The position numbers and the translations under genes were made by a program. Under the pieces are notes generated by a model. The model searched no databases and was not told where the DNA came from. It saw only the letters and a list, made by a program, of their open reading frames with translations. From positions 310,001-374,000 of the forward strand of contig CATQIH010000013.1 of the NCBI GenBank assembly GCA_958296015.1: a stretch of DNA of 64,000 nt. Direction: 5' to 3'. This document shows, in pieces, positions 37,801 to 45,862 of the stretch. The stretch is from Cyclobacteriaceae bacterium (GTDB taxonomy: Bacteria; Bacteroidota; Bacteroidia; Cytophagales; Cyclobacteriaceae). The number at the start of each line of letters is the position of its first letter. Position 1 is the stretch's first letter.

Positions 37801-38604
37801 ATGACCATCGACAGTGAGCACCTTCAGCAGTTGCGTATTTATTTTCAAACACTAATGGCACCACCGCCATACAGCTATCAATATGAGTTTGTATTAAACC
37901 CACAGCACAACCAGTTGCAGGTGTCTTATCAGCTCACTTATACAGAAAGAAACACCCTGACCGAAGAAGAAATATTGGAAGAAGGATTCATGCCAAACGA
38001 AGATTTCTCGTGGGAAGGGCCTTTGCCAGCCATATGGCTTCAGGCTTTACAGGAGATAATGGCCAAAACCCAAAAGCTCAAACCTAACCTCTCCAATGAT
38101 CAGCCCAACCTCATCCGCCTGCAACTCACCGATATGGAAAACCAGCTACAGGAAGGTGTACCCAACAATCTGGAAGGCTGGGAGTATTTTCTGCAAGAAA
38201 TGACACAAGCCGTATTTGAACTGAGCCAGAAAGAACAAACGCTTATTATCCGTTACCGGGAGATCGGCCGCCACAAGCAGACAATAGATACATCTTTCCA
38301 ACCTGTATTCAGCCAGCGTAAGCTACAGGTAGAGATTCAACAGAATAGCAAAACACAACAGAAGACTATAGGCTGGCAAAAACTCAAACCTCTACTAAAG
38401 GCGGTCTACCTGCCCGATTATGATAACGCAAAAGCCTCATCTGCCATGCCTGACCGCCCTGGTCGGTACATCGATCCTGGTGAAGGTATCTGGTACGATA
38501 TAAGAAAAGACCTGACGAACCCTGGCAAACAGTATGATGCTATTGGTGCTATGGAAAGGGAAATTGAGAGATTAATAGAAATTGAGGGAATGCAGGGAGA
38601 CTGA
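37801..38604 (+). CDS. Hypothetical protein
   Basis: A 267-aa hydrophilic, glutamine-rich protein without signal peptide, membrane helix or motif that I recognise. The N-terminus MTIDSEHLQQLRIYFQTLMA and the middle part (YSYQYEFVLNPQHNQLQVSY, then YTERNTLTEEEILEEGF) look like a compact alpha/beta domain; the C-terminal half contains RPGRYIDPGEGIWYDIRKD. I choose the ATG at 37801 because the frame upstream to 37750 overlaps the spacer behind the kinase. It lies 66 bp after the kinase on the same strand and may be co-transcribed. Confidence 0.7.
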   Translation: MTIDSEHLQQLRIYFQTLMAPPPYSYQYEFVLNPQHNQLQVSYQLTYTERNTLTEEEILEEGFMPNEDFSWEGPLPAIWLQALQEIMAKTQKLKPNLSNDQPNLIRLQLTDMENQLQEGVPNNLEGWEYFLQEMTQAVFELSQKEQTLIIRYREIGRHKQTIDTSFQPVFSQRKLQVEIQQNSKTQQKTIGWQKLKPLLKAVYLPDYDNAKASSAMPDRPGRYIDPGEGIWYDIRKDLTNPGKQYDAIGAMEREIERLIEIEGMQGD

Positions 38605-38657
38605 TAGAGATTAGGAAATTGAAAGGCTTTTTTTTCAGGATAGTTGTTGTGCGTTAC

Positions 38658-39227
38658 TCAGATCTGAACAAAGGAATCATAAAGCTTTTGTGCGTGCCGG
38701 AAGGATTCTTCCAGGTCGTCATTGACAATCACCTGATCAAAGCGATGTTCGTAGGAAAGCTCCTGGGCCGCTTTCTGTACCCGCTGTGTGATGCTCTCAT
38801 GGGAGTCTGTCTGGCGCGACACCAAGCGCTGGTGTATTACGTCAACAGAAGGGGCTTTAACAAAGATAGACAAAGCCTTGTCTTTAAAATATTCTTTCAG
38901 ATGCAGTCCACCCACCACATCTACATCAAAGATTACGTGCTTGCCATTGGCCCAGATGCGCGCTATTTCCGATTTGAGGGTGCCATAGAAGCGGTCTTCG
39001 TACACTTCTTCCCATTCAATAAAGGCATCTTGAGTGATTCTTTTTCGGAAGGCATCTGGGGTTAGAAAATAATAATCTTTCCCGTCGGTTTCGTTGTGCC
39101 TTTTTTCACGTGTACAAGCAGAGACAGAGAAACCCAGATTAGGGTTTTGTTGTATCAAATATCTAACAATAGTTGTTTTTCCTGAACCAGAAGGAGCACA
39201 GAAAATAATGGCTTTACCTTGCTGCAT
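38658..39227 (-). CDS. gmk: Guanylate kinase
   Basis: Phosphorylates GMP to GDP. The 189 aa have the P-loop IIFCAPSGSGKTTIVRYL at the N-terminus, the GMP-binding segment FSVSACTREKRHNETDGKDY, EWEEVYEDRFYGTLKSE and VDVVGGLHLKEYF, and an intact lid and C-terminal helix. Full length for the family. ATG start at 39227; the anti-sigma-like gene upstream ends 8 bp before it, so the two are likely in one operon with the sigma factor. Confidence 0.96.
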   Translation of the reverse strand: MQQGKAIIFCAPSGSGKTTIVRYLIQQNPNLGFSVSACTREKRHNETDGKDYYFLTPDAFRKRITQDAFIEWEEVYEDRFYGTLKSEIARIWANGKHVIFDVDVVGGLHLKEYFKDKALSIFVKAPSVDVIHQRLVSRQTDSHESITQRVQKAAQELSYEHRFDQVIVNDDLEESFRHAQKLYDSFVQI

Positions 39228-39235
39228 ATAGGCTA

Positions 39236-39484
39236 TTATACGCTGGCTATGCTTTGTTTAATATGCTCCATTAAGTCTTCAGGGGCAGGCAGCATGACAA
39301 GTTTGTTGCGGATAGCCTCACGAAATGCCGTCTCTTTTTGGTAACAGTCCAGCACTTCGGGCCAATTGACAACATATGTGTGGAAATAAGTAACATCCTC
39401 TGAACTTGCCTGATTATCTATGAGTGAAGGCAAAAGATCCATGCATCTTTTGTAGTGAGGACTTTCTTTCGTTAACTGTTCCAT
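39236..39484 (-). CDS. Anti-sigma factor-like protein without zinc ligands
   Basis: An 82-aa soluble protein (MEQLTKESPHYKRCMDLLPS) that lies directly downstream of an ECF sigma factor gene. Length, the HYKRC opening and the AFREAIRNKLVMLPAPEDLM tail agree with small Bacteroidota zinc-type anti-sigma proteins. In those the middle normally reads H-x3-C-x2-C; here the matching segment is HTYVVNWPEVLDC, so the C-x2-C pair is missing. It may bind sigma without zinc or have lost that ability. Start at the ATG 39484; the open frame upstream to 39595 overlaps the sigma gene and has signal-like but unrelated sequence. Confidence 0.7.
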   Translation of the reverse strand: MEQLTKESPHYKRCMDLLPSLIDNQASSEDVTYFHTYVVNWPEVLDCYQKETAFREAIRNKLVMLPAPEDLMEHIKQSIASV

Positions 39485-39566
39485 GATGACTGATTTGCTA
39501 AAAATATTTCTGGAAAGAAGTGAAAATAATGATATAATAAAAGTTAAAAAAGTAACTTTTCCAGCT

Positions 39567-40190
39567 TTAGTCAGAATATCCCATAGAATCAGCATACGAC
39601 TTCAGTTTCTCCTTCAGGAGGTTCCTGGCCCTGTGCAATCTTGATCGCACCGTGCCAATAGGAATATCCAATATTTTGGCCATCTCCTCATATGTGAACC
39701 CTTCCAGATCACATAAGATGATCACCGTTCTGAAATCAACTGCCAGAGAGTTGAGCGCGTTGGATACCTCATCGCCAATCATATCCTGCACTGCATCTAC
39801 CCTCAGATCCGTGGTAATACTCGCATCCACGTCTTCAGAGTTGTAGTAAGTTTCCACTTCCTGGTAATCTACCTTAGATGGTTCCTTGCTTTTCTTTCTG
39901 AAGTCATTGATGAAGCTGTTCTTCAATATTCGGAACAACCACGCTTTCGCATTGGTTCCACGCTGAAAGGAATCAATGAACCTGAAGGCTTTCAGATAAG
40001 TTTCCTGTACGAGATCTTTGGCATCGTCTTCATCATAGGTGAGCCGATAAGCAAAGTTGTACATAGAATCAATTTGTGGTAAAAACTCATGGTCAAATAT
40101 TTCTACCTTCTCGCGTTCTGTATAACTTTGCCTTGTATTTTCAGTTTCCTGATTTTCTGCTGTATTTGAAGGTTCCTGATTTTCAGACAT
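39567..40190 (-). CDS. ECF-type RNA polymerase sigma factor
   Basis: Sigma-70 family factor, 207 aa. Region 2 reads FLPQIDSMYNFAYRLTYDED and DAKDLVQETYLKAFRFIDSF with RGTNAKAWLFRILKNSFIND; region 4 reads FRTVIILCDLEGFTYEEMAK and LDIPIGTVRSRLHRARNLLK. I start it at ATG 40190 (MSENQEPSNT); the frame continues 43 codons upstream without family resemblance. An acidic N-terminal tail of about 30 residues precedes region 2. The adjacent small anti-sigma-like gene is 82 bp downstream. Regulon not visible. Confidence 0.94.
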   Translation of the reverse strand: MSENQEPSNTAENQETENTRQSYTEREKVEIFDHEFLPQIDSMYNFAYRLTYDEDDAKDLVQETYLKAFRFIDSFQRGTNAKAWLFRILKNSFINDFRKKSKEPSKVDYQEVETYYNSEDVDASITTDLRVDAVQDMIGDEVSNALNSLAVDFRTVIILCDLEGFTYEEMAKILDIPIGTVRSRLHRARNLLKEKLKSYADSMGYSD

Positions 40191-40367
40191 ATATCTATAA
40201 TTTATCGCTTTCAAAACATTAACGCCAGACTGTTTTATATGTTTTGCAAAACAATCTGCCTCTAATGTTAAACTCATGACAAAGCATAAAGTTATGTAAA
40301 ACTTAACAACTTTATCCATATTACCTACGTAAGAAAGGCTTTTTTAGATTAATTAACTACACAAAAC

Positions 40368-40892
40368 ATGATACAGAGAGTCCAGTCTTTACTGCTCATC
40401 GGAGCAGCCATTATAATGATCTTACTATTGTTTTTTCCTATCTGGAACGAGCAAAGCCCTACCCTCAACCAGCAAACCACACTGGATGCGTATACCCTTA
40501 CGCTGGCTTCGCTGGAAGAAGATGCCACTACAGAATCTGCCGCAGGTGTGCAGGAAGAATCCGTAGCCGTTGCTGAGGTGCAACAGGAAGAAAGCAGTAT
40601 GGTTATTGCCATTCTAACCGTCGTTTCAGCCATCACTGCTTTTTATGCAGTCTTTCTGTTTAGAAAACGAAAGACACAGATCAAACTAAGCCTGCTTAAC
40701 TACCTGCTGATGCTGGCCGTGCTGGGTTCTTCCTGGTACTATTCCTACGAAGGAGAGGCTTTCATACCGGGCAAGGGCACCTACGATGTAGGCTTTTTTC
40801 TGCCAGCCATTGCCATCCTGCTCAACTTCTTTGCTATCCGTTACATTCGTAAAGACGAAAAGCTCGTCCGCAGTGTGGATAGGCTCCGTTAA
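40368..40892 (+). CDS. DUF4293 family membrane protein
   Basis: A 174-aa integral membrane protein with four hydrophobic segments (about 8-26, 79-98, 108-124, 140-158). MIQRVQSLLLIGAAI and YDVGFFLPAIAILLNFFAIR with the tail RKDEKLVRSVDRLR are diagnostic of Bacteroidota DUF4293. The loop between TM1 and TM2 is acidic (EEDATTESAAGVQEESVAVA). Function unknown. Divergent from the sigma factor gene; followed immediately by an inverted repeat that may terminate it. Confidence 0.85.
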   Translation: MIQRVQSLLLIGAAIIMILLLFFPIWNEQSPTLNQQTTLDAYTLTLASLEEDATTESAAGVQEESVAVAEVQQEESSMVIAILTVVSAITAFYAVFLFRKRKTQIKLSLLNYLLMLAVLGSSWYYSYEGEAFIPGKGTYDVGFFLPAIAILLNFFAIRYIRKDEKLVRSVDRLR

Positions 40893-40894
40893 AA

Positions 40895-40961
40895 GGAGAC
40901 CGGAAGCCGCAGACCGGATACCGGTTTATGACCGGTATCCAGTTTCCAGTCTGTGGTCTCC
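40895..40961. repeat. Long imperfect inverted repeat (terminator-like)
   Basis: Outer arms GGAGACC (40895-40901) and GGTCTCC (40955-40961), inner arms GGATACCGG (40916-40924) and CCGGTATCC (40932-40940) with a 7-nt loop. It begins 3 bp behind the DUF4293 stop codon. The word GGAGACCGGAAG recurs in altered form in other spacers of this window, so it is probably a dispersed element rather than a simple terminator. Confidence 0.75.
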
Positions 40962-41041
40962 TCTTGTCCGGTCTCCTTTCGTATAGTTTGATTTGTAAGG
41001 TGGATTCCTTAGATTGAGCCACTTATCTATTGCTAGCAAAT

Positions 41042-41713
41042 ATGGAACAGCTTATCAGAAACCTAATTTACGTACATGCTTTTCTGGGAGGCGTTGGCCT
41101 GCTAACGGGCACGCTTGATATCATCGTCAGAAAGGGAGGCAACATTCATGTGAAAGCTGGGAAGGTGTTTTCGGTGGCTATGATAGGCAGTGCCCTGATT
41201 TCTTTGTTTGTAGCTAGAATGCCCGGTCATGAAAACCTGTTTCTCTTTCTGATTGGTATCTTTACCATATATATGGTACTGGCAGGGAACCGTGCCCTCA
41301 CTTTTAAACCCAACATCAAGCAGCAGGCCAACATCACCGACAAGGCGATCTCCGGGGCCATGCTTGCAGGTTCTTTGGTCATGATTGCCATTGGTATCTA
41401 TGGTATCATTGAAAAAGCACCTAACAACGTGTTGTACGTATTCTTCGGAGGCGTTGGCCTGTTCATGACCATCAACGACTTTAAGATGTTCAGAACCTTC
41501 AAGGAGCATAAAAGTGCGTGGCTAACTATCCATATTGGTAGAATGGTAGGTGCATTGATTGCTTCTATCACTGCTTTTATGGTTGCCGGACTAAACTTTC
41601 ATAACCTGCTGGCCTGGTTAAGCCCAACCATCCTCGGCGTTCCGTACATTATCTATTGGTCTAGAAAAGTAGGCAAAAAACAGGTAGCCATAAGCAAAGT
41701 TCCCCATTCATAA
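41042..41713 (+). CDS. DUF2306-like multi-pass membrane protein
   Basis: A 223-aa membrane protein with about seven helices (for example LIYVHAFLGGVGLLTGTLDI, FLFLIGIFTIYMVLAGNRAL, AMLAGSLVMIAIGIYGIIEK, ASITAFMVAGLNFHNLLAWL). The HAFLG and HVKAGKVFSVAMIG elements match the DUF2306 group. Transported or bound substrate unknown. Start chosen at ATG 41042 (MEQLIRNL); an upstream TTG at 41030 adds four residues. Monocistronic. Confidence 0.75.
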   Translation: MEQLIRNLIYVHAFLGGVGLLTGTLDIIVRKGGNIHVKAGKVFSVAMIGSALISLFVARMPGHENLFLFLIGIFTIYMVLAGNRALTFKPNIKQQANITDKAISGAMLAGSLVMIAIGIYGIIEKAPNNVLYVFFGGVGLFMTINDFKMFRTFKEHKSAWLTIHIGRMVGALIASITAFMVAGLNFHNLLAWLSPTILGVPYIIYWSRKVGKKQVAISKVPHS

Positions 41714-42185
41714 CAGGCTTGCCTATTCACAATAACCAGTATGACCAATTTCTAACCCTCGTTCCACGGCAGTGCCTAGGGTATATGTTATCTATATATG
41801 CTAAATCTCTGTCCTGTGCTACGGCGTAGATGTCAGGCCGAGCAGATTAGGTAAAAGAAATAGACTTTACTATCCTATATCATAACCGCCGCGGCGGGTC
41901 TTGTAACCCGCTACAAACTTCGACTTGTGCGGAGAGCTCTTCCAGCTTATCTGCGGGTCACGAAATTCTAACGCAACCCCCAAACTTCCATCCCAACTTC
42001 GGACTCCCGTCCCTTAACTTCCGTCTTCTATCTCCAGTCTCCTGAACCCGCTCTTCCCTTTTGTCATACTTCACTGACAGGCTGTCACGCTACTACAGCA
42101 AAACAGTCTTGATCAGGCCAATGGAATAACTTTTGATCAGCTGTGGACATACAATATTGTCCAACCCACTAACGCAAATAAACAG
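41714..42185. promoter_or_regulatory. htpG upstream region with small dyads
   Basis: 472 bp without a gene. Contains a GCGGGT-cttgta-ACCCGC hairpin near 41895-41915, a pyrimidine-rich tract (41965-42055) resembling the dispersed spacer element, a palindrome TGACAGGCTGTCA (42074-42086) and two TTGATCAG words 24 bp apart (42109 and 42133) shortly before htpG. These last could be operator sites for heat-shock control of htpG; this is only a suggestion. Confidence 0.4.
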
Positions 42186-44009
42186 ATGGTAGAAGAAAAA
42201 GGCACCATATCCATTAATACGGAAAATATCTTTCCGATCATCAAAAAGTTTCTATACTCCGATCACGAGATATTCCTGAGAGAACTCGTTTCCAATGCTG
42301 TAGATGCTACTCAAAAGCTCAACCGACTGGCCGCTATGGGCGAATACAACCAGACCGTGGGCGAGCAGAAGGTGAAAGTAACCATTGATGCAGAAAACAA
42401 AACCATCACCATCAGCGACCACGGCATCGGTATGACTGCCGACGAGGTGAAGAAATACATCAACCAGATTGCCTTTTCAGGAGCTACGGAGTTTCTGGAA
42501 AAGTACAAAGACAAAGGCGACGAAAAGCAGATCATCGGCCACTTTGGGCTGGGCTTCTACTCTGCCTTTATGGTGGCCGGCAAGGTAGAAATATTCTCTA
42601 AGTCTTATCAGGAAGGCACCGAAGCAGTGCATTGGGTATGCGACGGCAGTACCCAGTTTGAGATCAACACTGCCGACAAGGCAGAGACGGGCACCGACGT
42701 GGTGCTGCATATCAACGAAGACTCGCTGGAGTTTCTGGAGCCGCACCGCGTGCGCCAGGTGCTGGAGAAATACTGCAAGTTTCTGCCGGTAGAGATTGAG
42801 TTTGAAGACAGCCTTATCAATAACCCTGCGCCACTCTGGACCAAGTCGCCTGCCGACCTCACCGACGAAGATTACCTGAAGTTCTACCACGAGCTGTATC
42901 CGATGGCCGAAGACCCGCTGTTCTGGATTCACCTCAACGTAGACTATCCGTTTAACCTGACGGGGATACTTTACTTTCCTAAGATCAAGAATGAGCTGGA
43001 CTTCAACCGCCACAAGATACAGCTATATTCCCGCCAGGTGTTCATCACCGACGAGGTGAAAGACGTAGTGCCTGAATTCCTGATGCTGCTGCACGGAGTG
43101 ATCGACTCGCCGGATATTCCGCTCAACGTATCGCGCAGCTACCTGCAGGCTGATGCCAACGTGAAGAAGATCAACAACCACATCACCAAGAAGGTAGCCG
43201 ACAAACTACAGGAGCTGTTCAAAAAAGACCGCAAAGCCTATGAGGAGAAGTTTGATAGCATCGGCTTGTTTGTCAAATACGGCATGGTGGCCGAAGATAA
43301 GTTCTACGACCGCGCCAAAGACATTGTGCTGCTCAAAAACGTAGACAATGAGTACTTCACCCTGGACGAATACAAAGAAAAGGTAGCCGCCAACCAGACC
43401 GACAAAGACGGAACGGTCACCTACATCTACACCACCGACAAGGGCAAGCAGGATGCCTTCATTCAGTCGGCCAAGAAGAAGTCGTATGATGTGTTGGAGC
43501 TGAATGGCCCGCTGGACAACCACTTTGTCAATATGCTGGAAAGCAAGCTGGAGAAAACCACCATCAAGCGTGTAGACTCTGACACTGCCGATAAGATCAT
43601 CAACAAAGACGAGCAGATAGAAAGCGTATTGTCAGAAGACGAGCAGAACAAGGTAAAAGAGATCTTTGAGCGCGCTGCCGACAGCAAAAACATGACCTTC
43701 ACAGTAGAGTCCATGTCGCCCGACGAGATGCCGGTCACCATCACCCTGCCCGAGTTTATGCGCCGCATGAAGGACATGGCAGCGATGGGCGGTGGCTACG
43801 CCATGATGGGCAACATGCCTGATCAGTACAGCGTGGCCGTGAATGCTAACCACCCACTGACAGACAAAATTCTGAAAGCCGAGACAGAAGAGCAGCAAAC
43901 CAGTCTGGCCAAACAAGCCCTAGACCTGGCAAGGCTCTCTCAAAACCTGCTCACCGGTGCCGAACTCACCGGCTTCATCAAACGAAGCGTGGATATGGTA
44001 GCACAGTAA
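42186..44009 (+). CDS. htpG: Molecular chaperone HtpG (Hsp90)
   Basis: ATP-dependent chaperone, 607 aa, without inserts. The GHKL ATPase domain shows LYSDHEIFLRELVSNAVDAT, ISDHGIGMTADEVKKYINQI, FSGATEFLEK and IGHFGLGFYSAFMV; the middle domain has LPEFLMLLHGVIDSPDIPLN with VSRSYLQAD; the C-terminal dimerisation domain ends LLTGAELTGFIKRSVDMV. The ATG at 42186 starts MVEEKGTISINTENIF, the usual N-terminus. Followed by a terminator hairpin at 44065. Single gene. Confidence 0.97.
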   Translation: MVEEKGTISINTENIFPIIKKFLYSDHEIFLRELVSNAVDATQKLNRLAAMGEYNQTVGEQKVKVTIDAENKTITISDHGIGMTADEVKKYINQIAFSGATEFLEKYKDKGDEKQIIGHFGLGFYSAFMVAGKVEIFSKSYQEGTEAVHWVCDGSTQFEINTADKAETGTDVVLHINEDSLEFLEPHRVRQVLEKYCKFLPVEIEFEDSLINNPAPLWTKSPADLTDEDYLKFYHELYPMAEDPLFWIHLNVDYPFNLTGILYFPKIKNELDFNRHKIQLYSRQVFITDEVKDVVPEFLMLLHGVIDSPDIPLNVSRSYLQADANVKKINNHITKKVADKLQELFKKDRKAYEEKFDSIGLFVKYGMVAEDKFYDRAKDIVLLKNVDNEYFTLDEYKEKVAANQTDKDGTVTYIYTTDKGKQDAFIQSAKKKSYDVLELNGPLDNHFVNMLESKLEKTTIKRVDSDTADKIINKDEQIESVLSEDEQNKVKEIFERAADSKNMTFTVESMSPDEMPVTITLPEFMRRMKDMAAMGGGYAMMGNMPDQYSVAVNANHPLTDKILKAETEEQQTSLAKQALDLARLSQNLLTGAELTGFIKRSVDMVAQ

Positions 44010-44064
44010 ATAATTATTCTAGCATCGCCGGTGTTGTTACCGGTAATTGTCTTTAGCATATTAG

Positions 44065-44098
44065 AAAAAGGGTAGCCAGCAATGGGTACCCTTTCTTA
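44065..44098 (+). terminator. htpG terminator
   Basis: AAAGGGTAGCC and GGGTACCCTTTCTT form a stem with one mismatch around AGCAAT, followed by a short T-rich stretch, 60 bp after the htpG stop. Confidence 0.65.
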
Positions 44099-44105
44099 TT
44101 AAAAC

Positions 44106-44171
44106 AAACCTTCAAGGTTTCTGACGCTAAGTTCTATAGAAGGCAATAATATATAAAAACCTTGAAGGTTT
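44106..44171. repeat. 15-bp perfect inverted repeat
   Basis: AAACCTTCAAGGTTT (44106-44120) and its exact reverse complement (44157-44171), 36 bp apart. Each arm is itself nearly palindromic. The element follows the htpG terminator and precedes the first copy of the hairpin repeat; possibly a MITE-like or REP-like sequence. Confidence 0.85.
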
Positions 44172-44349
44172 TATACCGTGCTATCCCCTTGCGTTACACA
44201 GCCTTCCAGCGCAGTACAGTAATCAAAATACCCATGCGCATCCTTATTGATCACAACATCAACTTTGTAGTTCATTGTTTATGGCTTTTCATAAAGACAA
44301 TCACTTTTTTAACAGATGGTATCCTTTTAATACGATATAAGTGAATAGA

Positions 44350-44469
44350 CACCCTGCGCCAAATAAACCTATTAGCCCGGCACCTTTAGCAAACAAGTAA
44401 TAGGTTTCCTCCTGAATGACAATAAGAAGATGTCATCCAGGAGGGAACTTGCTACGACTTGCTTGGATG
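44350..44469 (-). repeat. Hairpin repeat, copy 1
   Basis: 120-bp element that shares 63 identical bases (44374-44436) with copy 2 at 45136-45198 and is similar on both sides of that core. It contains a stem of CCTCCTGAATGACA (44408-44421) and TGTCATCCAGGAGG (44431-44444) with one G-T pair and loop ATAAGAAGA. Lies just downstream of the lipoprotein gene 44495-45010. Confidence 0.9.
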
Positions 44470-44494
44470 TTTCTATAGAGCAAAGATACCACAC

Positions 44495-45010
44495 CTACCA
44501 CACAAAACGCATCACGTACGTGCTGTCTGTTAGCGTATCATTGGTCTCTGACAGTCGCTTAGTCAAAAACTGATCTGCCTCAAAGTCCAACTCAGCCATG
44601 AGTTCACCATTGTAGTAGAATTTACTGCTTGATGGATTACATACACTTGGATCTTTTTTCTCCTGACAGACCCTGCGATGAAGTACCGTGTCTATGCGAT
44701 TGATCTTTGGAAAATCAATAAACGTGGTATCATATAAGGTATGCGGCTCAAAAACAATAGCAGTATCTGTCCTCCATATTTTGAAAGGCAACCAGTCTGT
44801 TTTTCCAATTGCATCTTGTCGTGCGTCAATCATTCTATGCCGAATCTGGCTAAGCTCTTCATCCGTCCAGCTAAGAAGCGGATCATTACCTTCCTGATCT
44901 ACGCTCTGGAAAAAATAATCAAAACCTAGAGGTGTAAATCCTTCCGGGGTCTCATCCTTGCAAGCTGTCAGCAGACTTATAGCAAAAGCCATCCATAATA
45001 ATCTTTTCAT
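44495..45010 (-). CDS. Lipoprotein, paralogue of the next lipoprotein
   Basis: A 171-aa lipoprotein: signal peptide MKRLLWMAFAISLLTAC with lipobox LTA-C (Cys 17). The mature part has no known domain. It resembles the 45316-45855 product: both have an early F-Q-x-V-D element, a K/S-F-Y-Y-N-x-x-L strand followed by L-D-F, and the same ending N-x-T-L-T-D-S-T-Y-V-M. A Cys pair (VCQEKKDPSVC, about 114 and 124) may form a disulfide. It is separated from its paralogue by one copy of the hairpin repeat and followed by another. Confidence 0.8.
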   Translation of the reverse strand: MKRLLWMAFAISLLTACKDETPEGFTPLGFDYFFQSVDQEGNDPLLSWTDEELSQIRHRMIDARQDAIGKTDWLPFKIWRTDTAIVFEPHTLYDTTFIDFPKINRIDTVLHRRVCQEKKDPSVCNPSSSKFYYNGELMAELDFEADQFLTKRLSETNDTLTDSTYVMRFVW

Positions 45011-45111
45011 GAGTCTTATCCTTTAACCTGCCAGGCAGCACATATTACGCGCCATTTTGCCTAACATCTATTATGTTTTAAACAACACCACTATCATGTA
45101 GCCTAACTCCC

Positions 45112-45247
45112 CACCCCGCGCCAAATCCTTCCATAAGCCCGGCACCTTTAGCAAACAAGTAATAGGTTTCCTCCTGAATGACAATAAGAAGATGTCATTC
45201 AGTCGGACGGCCGATGCCGAGGAACCTTGCTACGACCTGCTTGGATG
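45112..45247 (-). repeat. Hairpin repeat, copy 2
   Basis: Second copy of the element at 44350, 136 bp, with 16 extra bases after the core. The stem here is GAATGACA/TGTCATTC extended to 10 bp (CTGAATGACA). It follows the stop of the second lipoprotein gene and lies upstream of the first, so each lipoprotein gene has one copy at its 3' side. Confidence 0.9.
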
Positions 45248-45315
45248 CCACCATAAGCTAAAAGAATGCTGCGAGTTCAACGTTTCATACTTTGCCTGCA
45301 CATCTACATAGCCAA

Positions 45316-45855
45316 TTATTCCGCCACCTTCTCAAAAGCCATCACATAGGTGCTGTCTGTAAGTGTTCGGTTTGTAGTAGTTAGCTTGTGAACGGTCCAA
45401 TCTTCCACCTTGGTATCATCCTCTAAATGAAAGTCCAGATAATCAGCTAGCTTATCATTATAGTAGAAAGAAAAGCTTTCATAACCCAGATAACTTCCCT
45501 GGCACCCATCACACTTTTTACTTATCCACTGCAAGGTATCTGTATCGTCTATGCTAAGATGCAAAAGATAATTGGCCTGCTCTGGACGAGGGTAAACTCG
45601 TAAAAGAGGGCCAAAGGCAATTTTATCATCTATCTGTTTGTAATAAAGCGGCAACTCCACCAGACTACCTTTTTCATCATAAGTAAAGAATTTAACACTG
45701 TCCAATTGGTAGTTTGAATGTGTTAGAAACCAGTCTTTACCGGTAGCAGCATCTACAATCTGAAAGTAATTCTCAAAAGTTGCAGGTTCTCCCCCTTCTT
45801 GCTCTTTACAACTCACGGCAAAGAGCAGCACGAAAAACAAATAGCAAATTCTCAT
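45316..45855 (-). CDS. Lipoprotein downstream of the M43 protease
   Basis: A 179-aa lipoprotein with signal peptide MRICYLFFVLLFAVSC (lipobox FAVS-C, Cys 16). Unknown fold; shares the conserved C-terminal strand pattern (SFYYNDKLADYLDF, then RTLTDSTYVM) with the product of 44495-45010. Contains a CDGC motif (about residue 120) that the paralogue lacks. Begins 7 bp after the M43 metalloprotease gene, therefore certainly in the same operon; it could be an anchor, inhibitor or chaperone for the protease, but that is inference from position only. Confidence 0.8.
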   Translation of the reverse strand: MRICYLFFVLLFAVSCKEQEGGEPATFENYFQIVDAATGKDWFLTHSNYQLDSVKFFTYDEKGSLVELPLYYKQIDDKIAFGPLLRVYPRPEQANYLLHLSIDDTDTLQWISKKCDGCQGSYLGYESFSFYYNDKLADYLDFHLEDDTKVEDWTVHKLTTTNRTLTDSTYVMAFEKVAE

Positions 45856-45862
45856 AAAAGTA

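Noticed and set aside
44162-44344. 60-codon frame after htpG
   Set aside because: Overlaps the inverted repeat and has no protein-like pattern.
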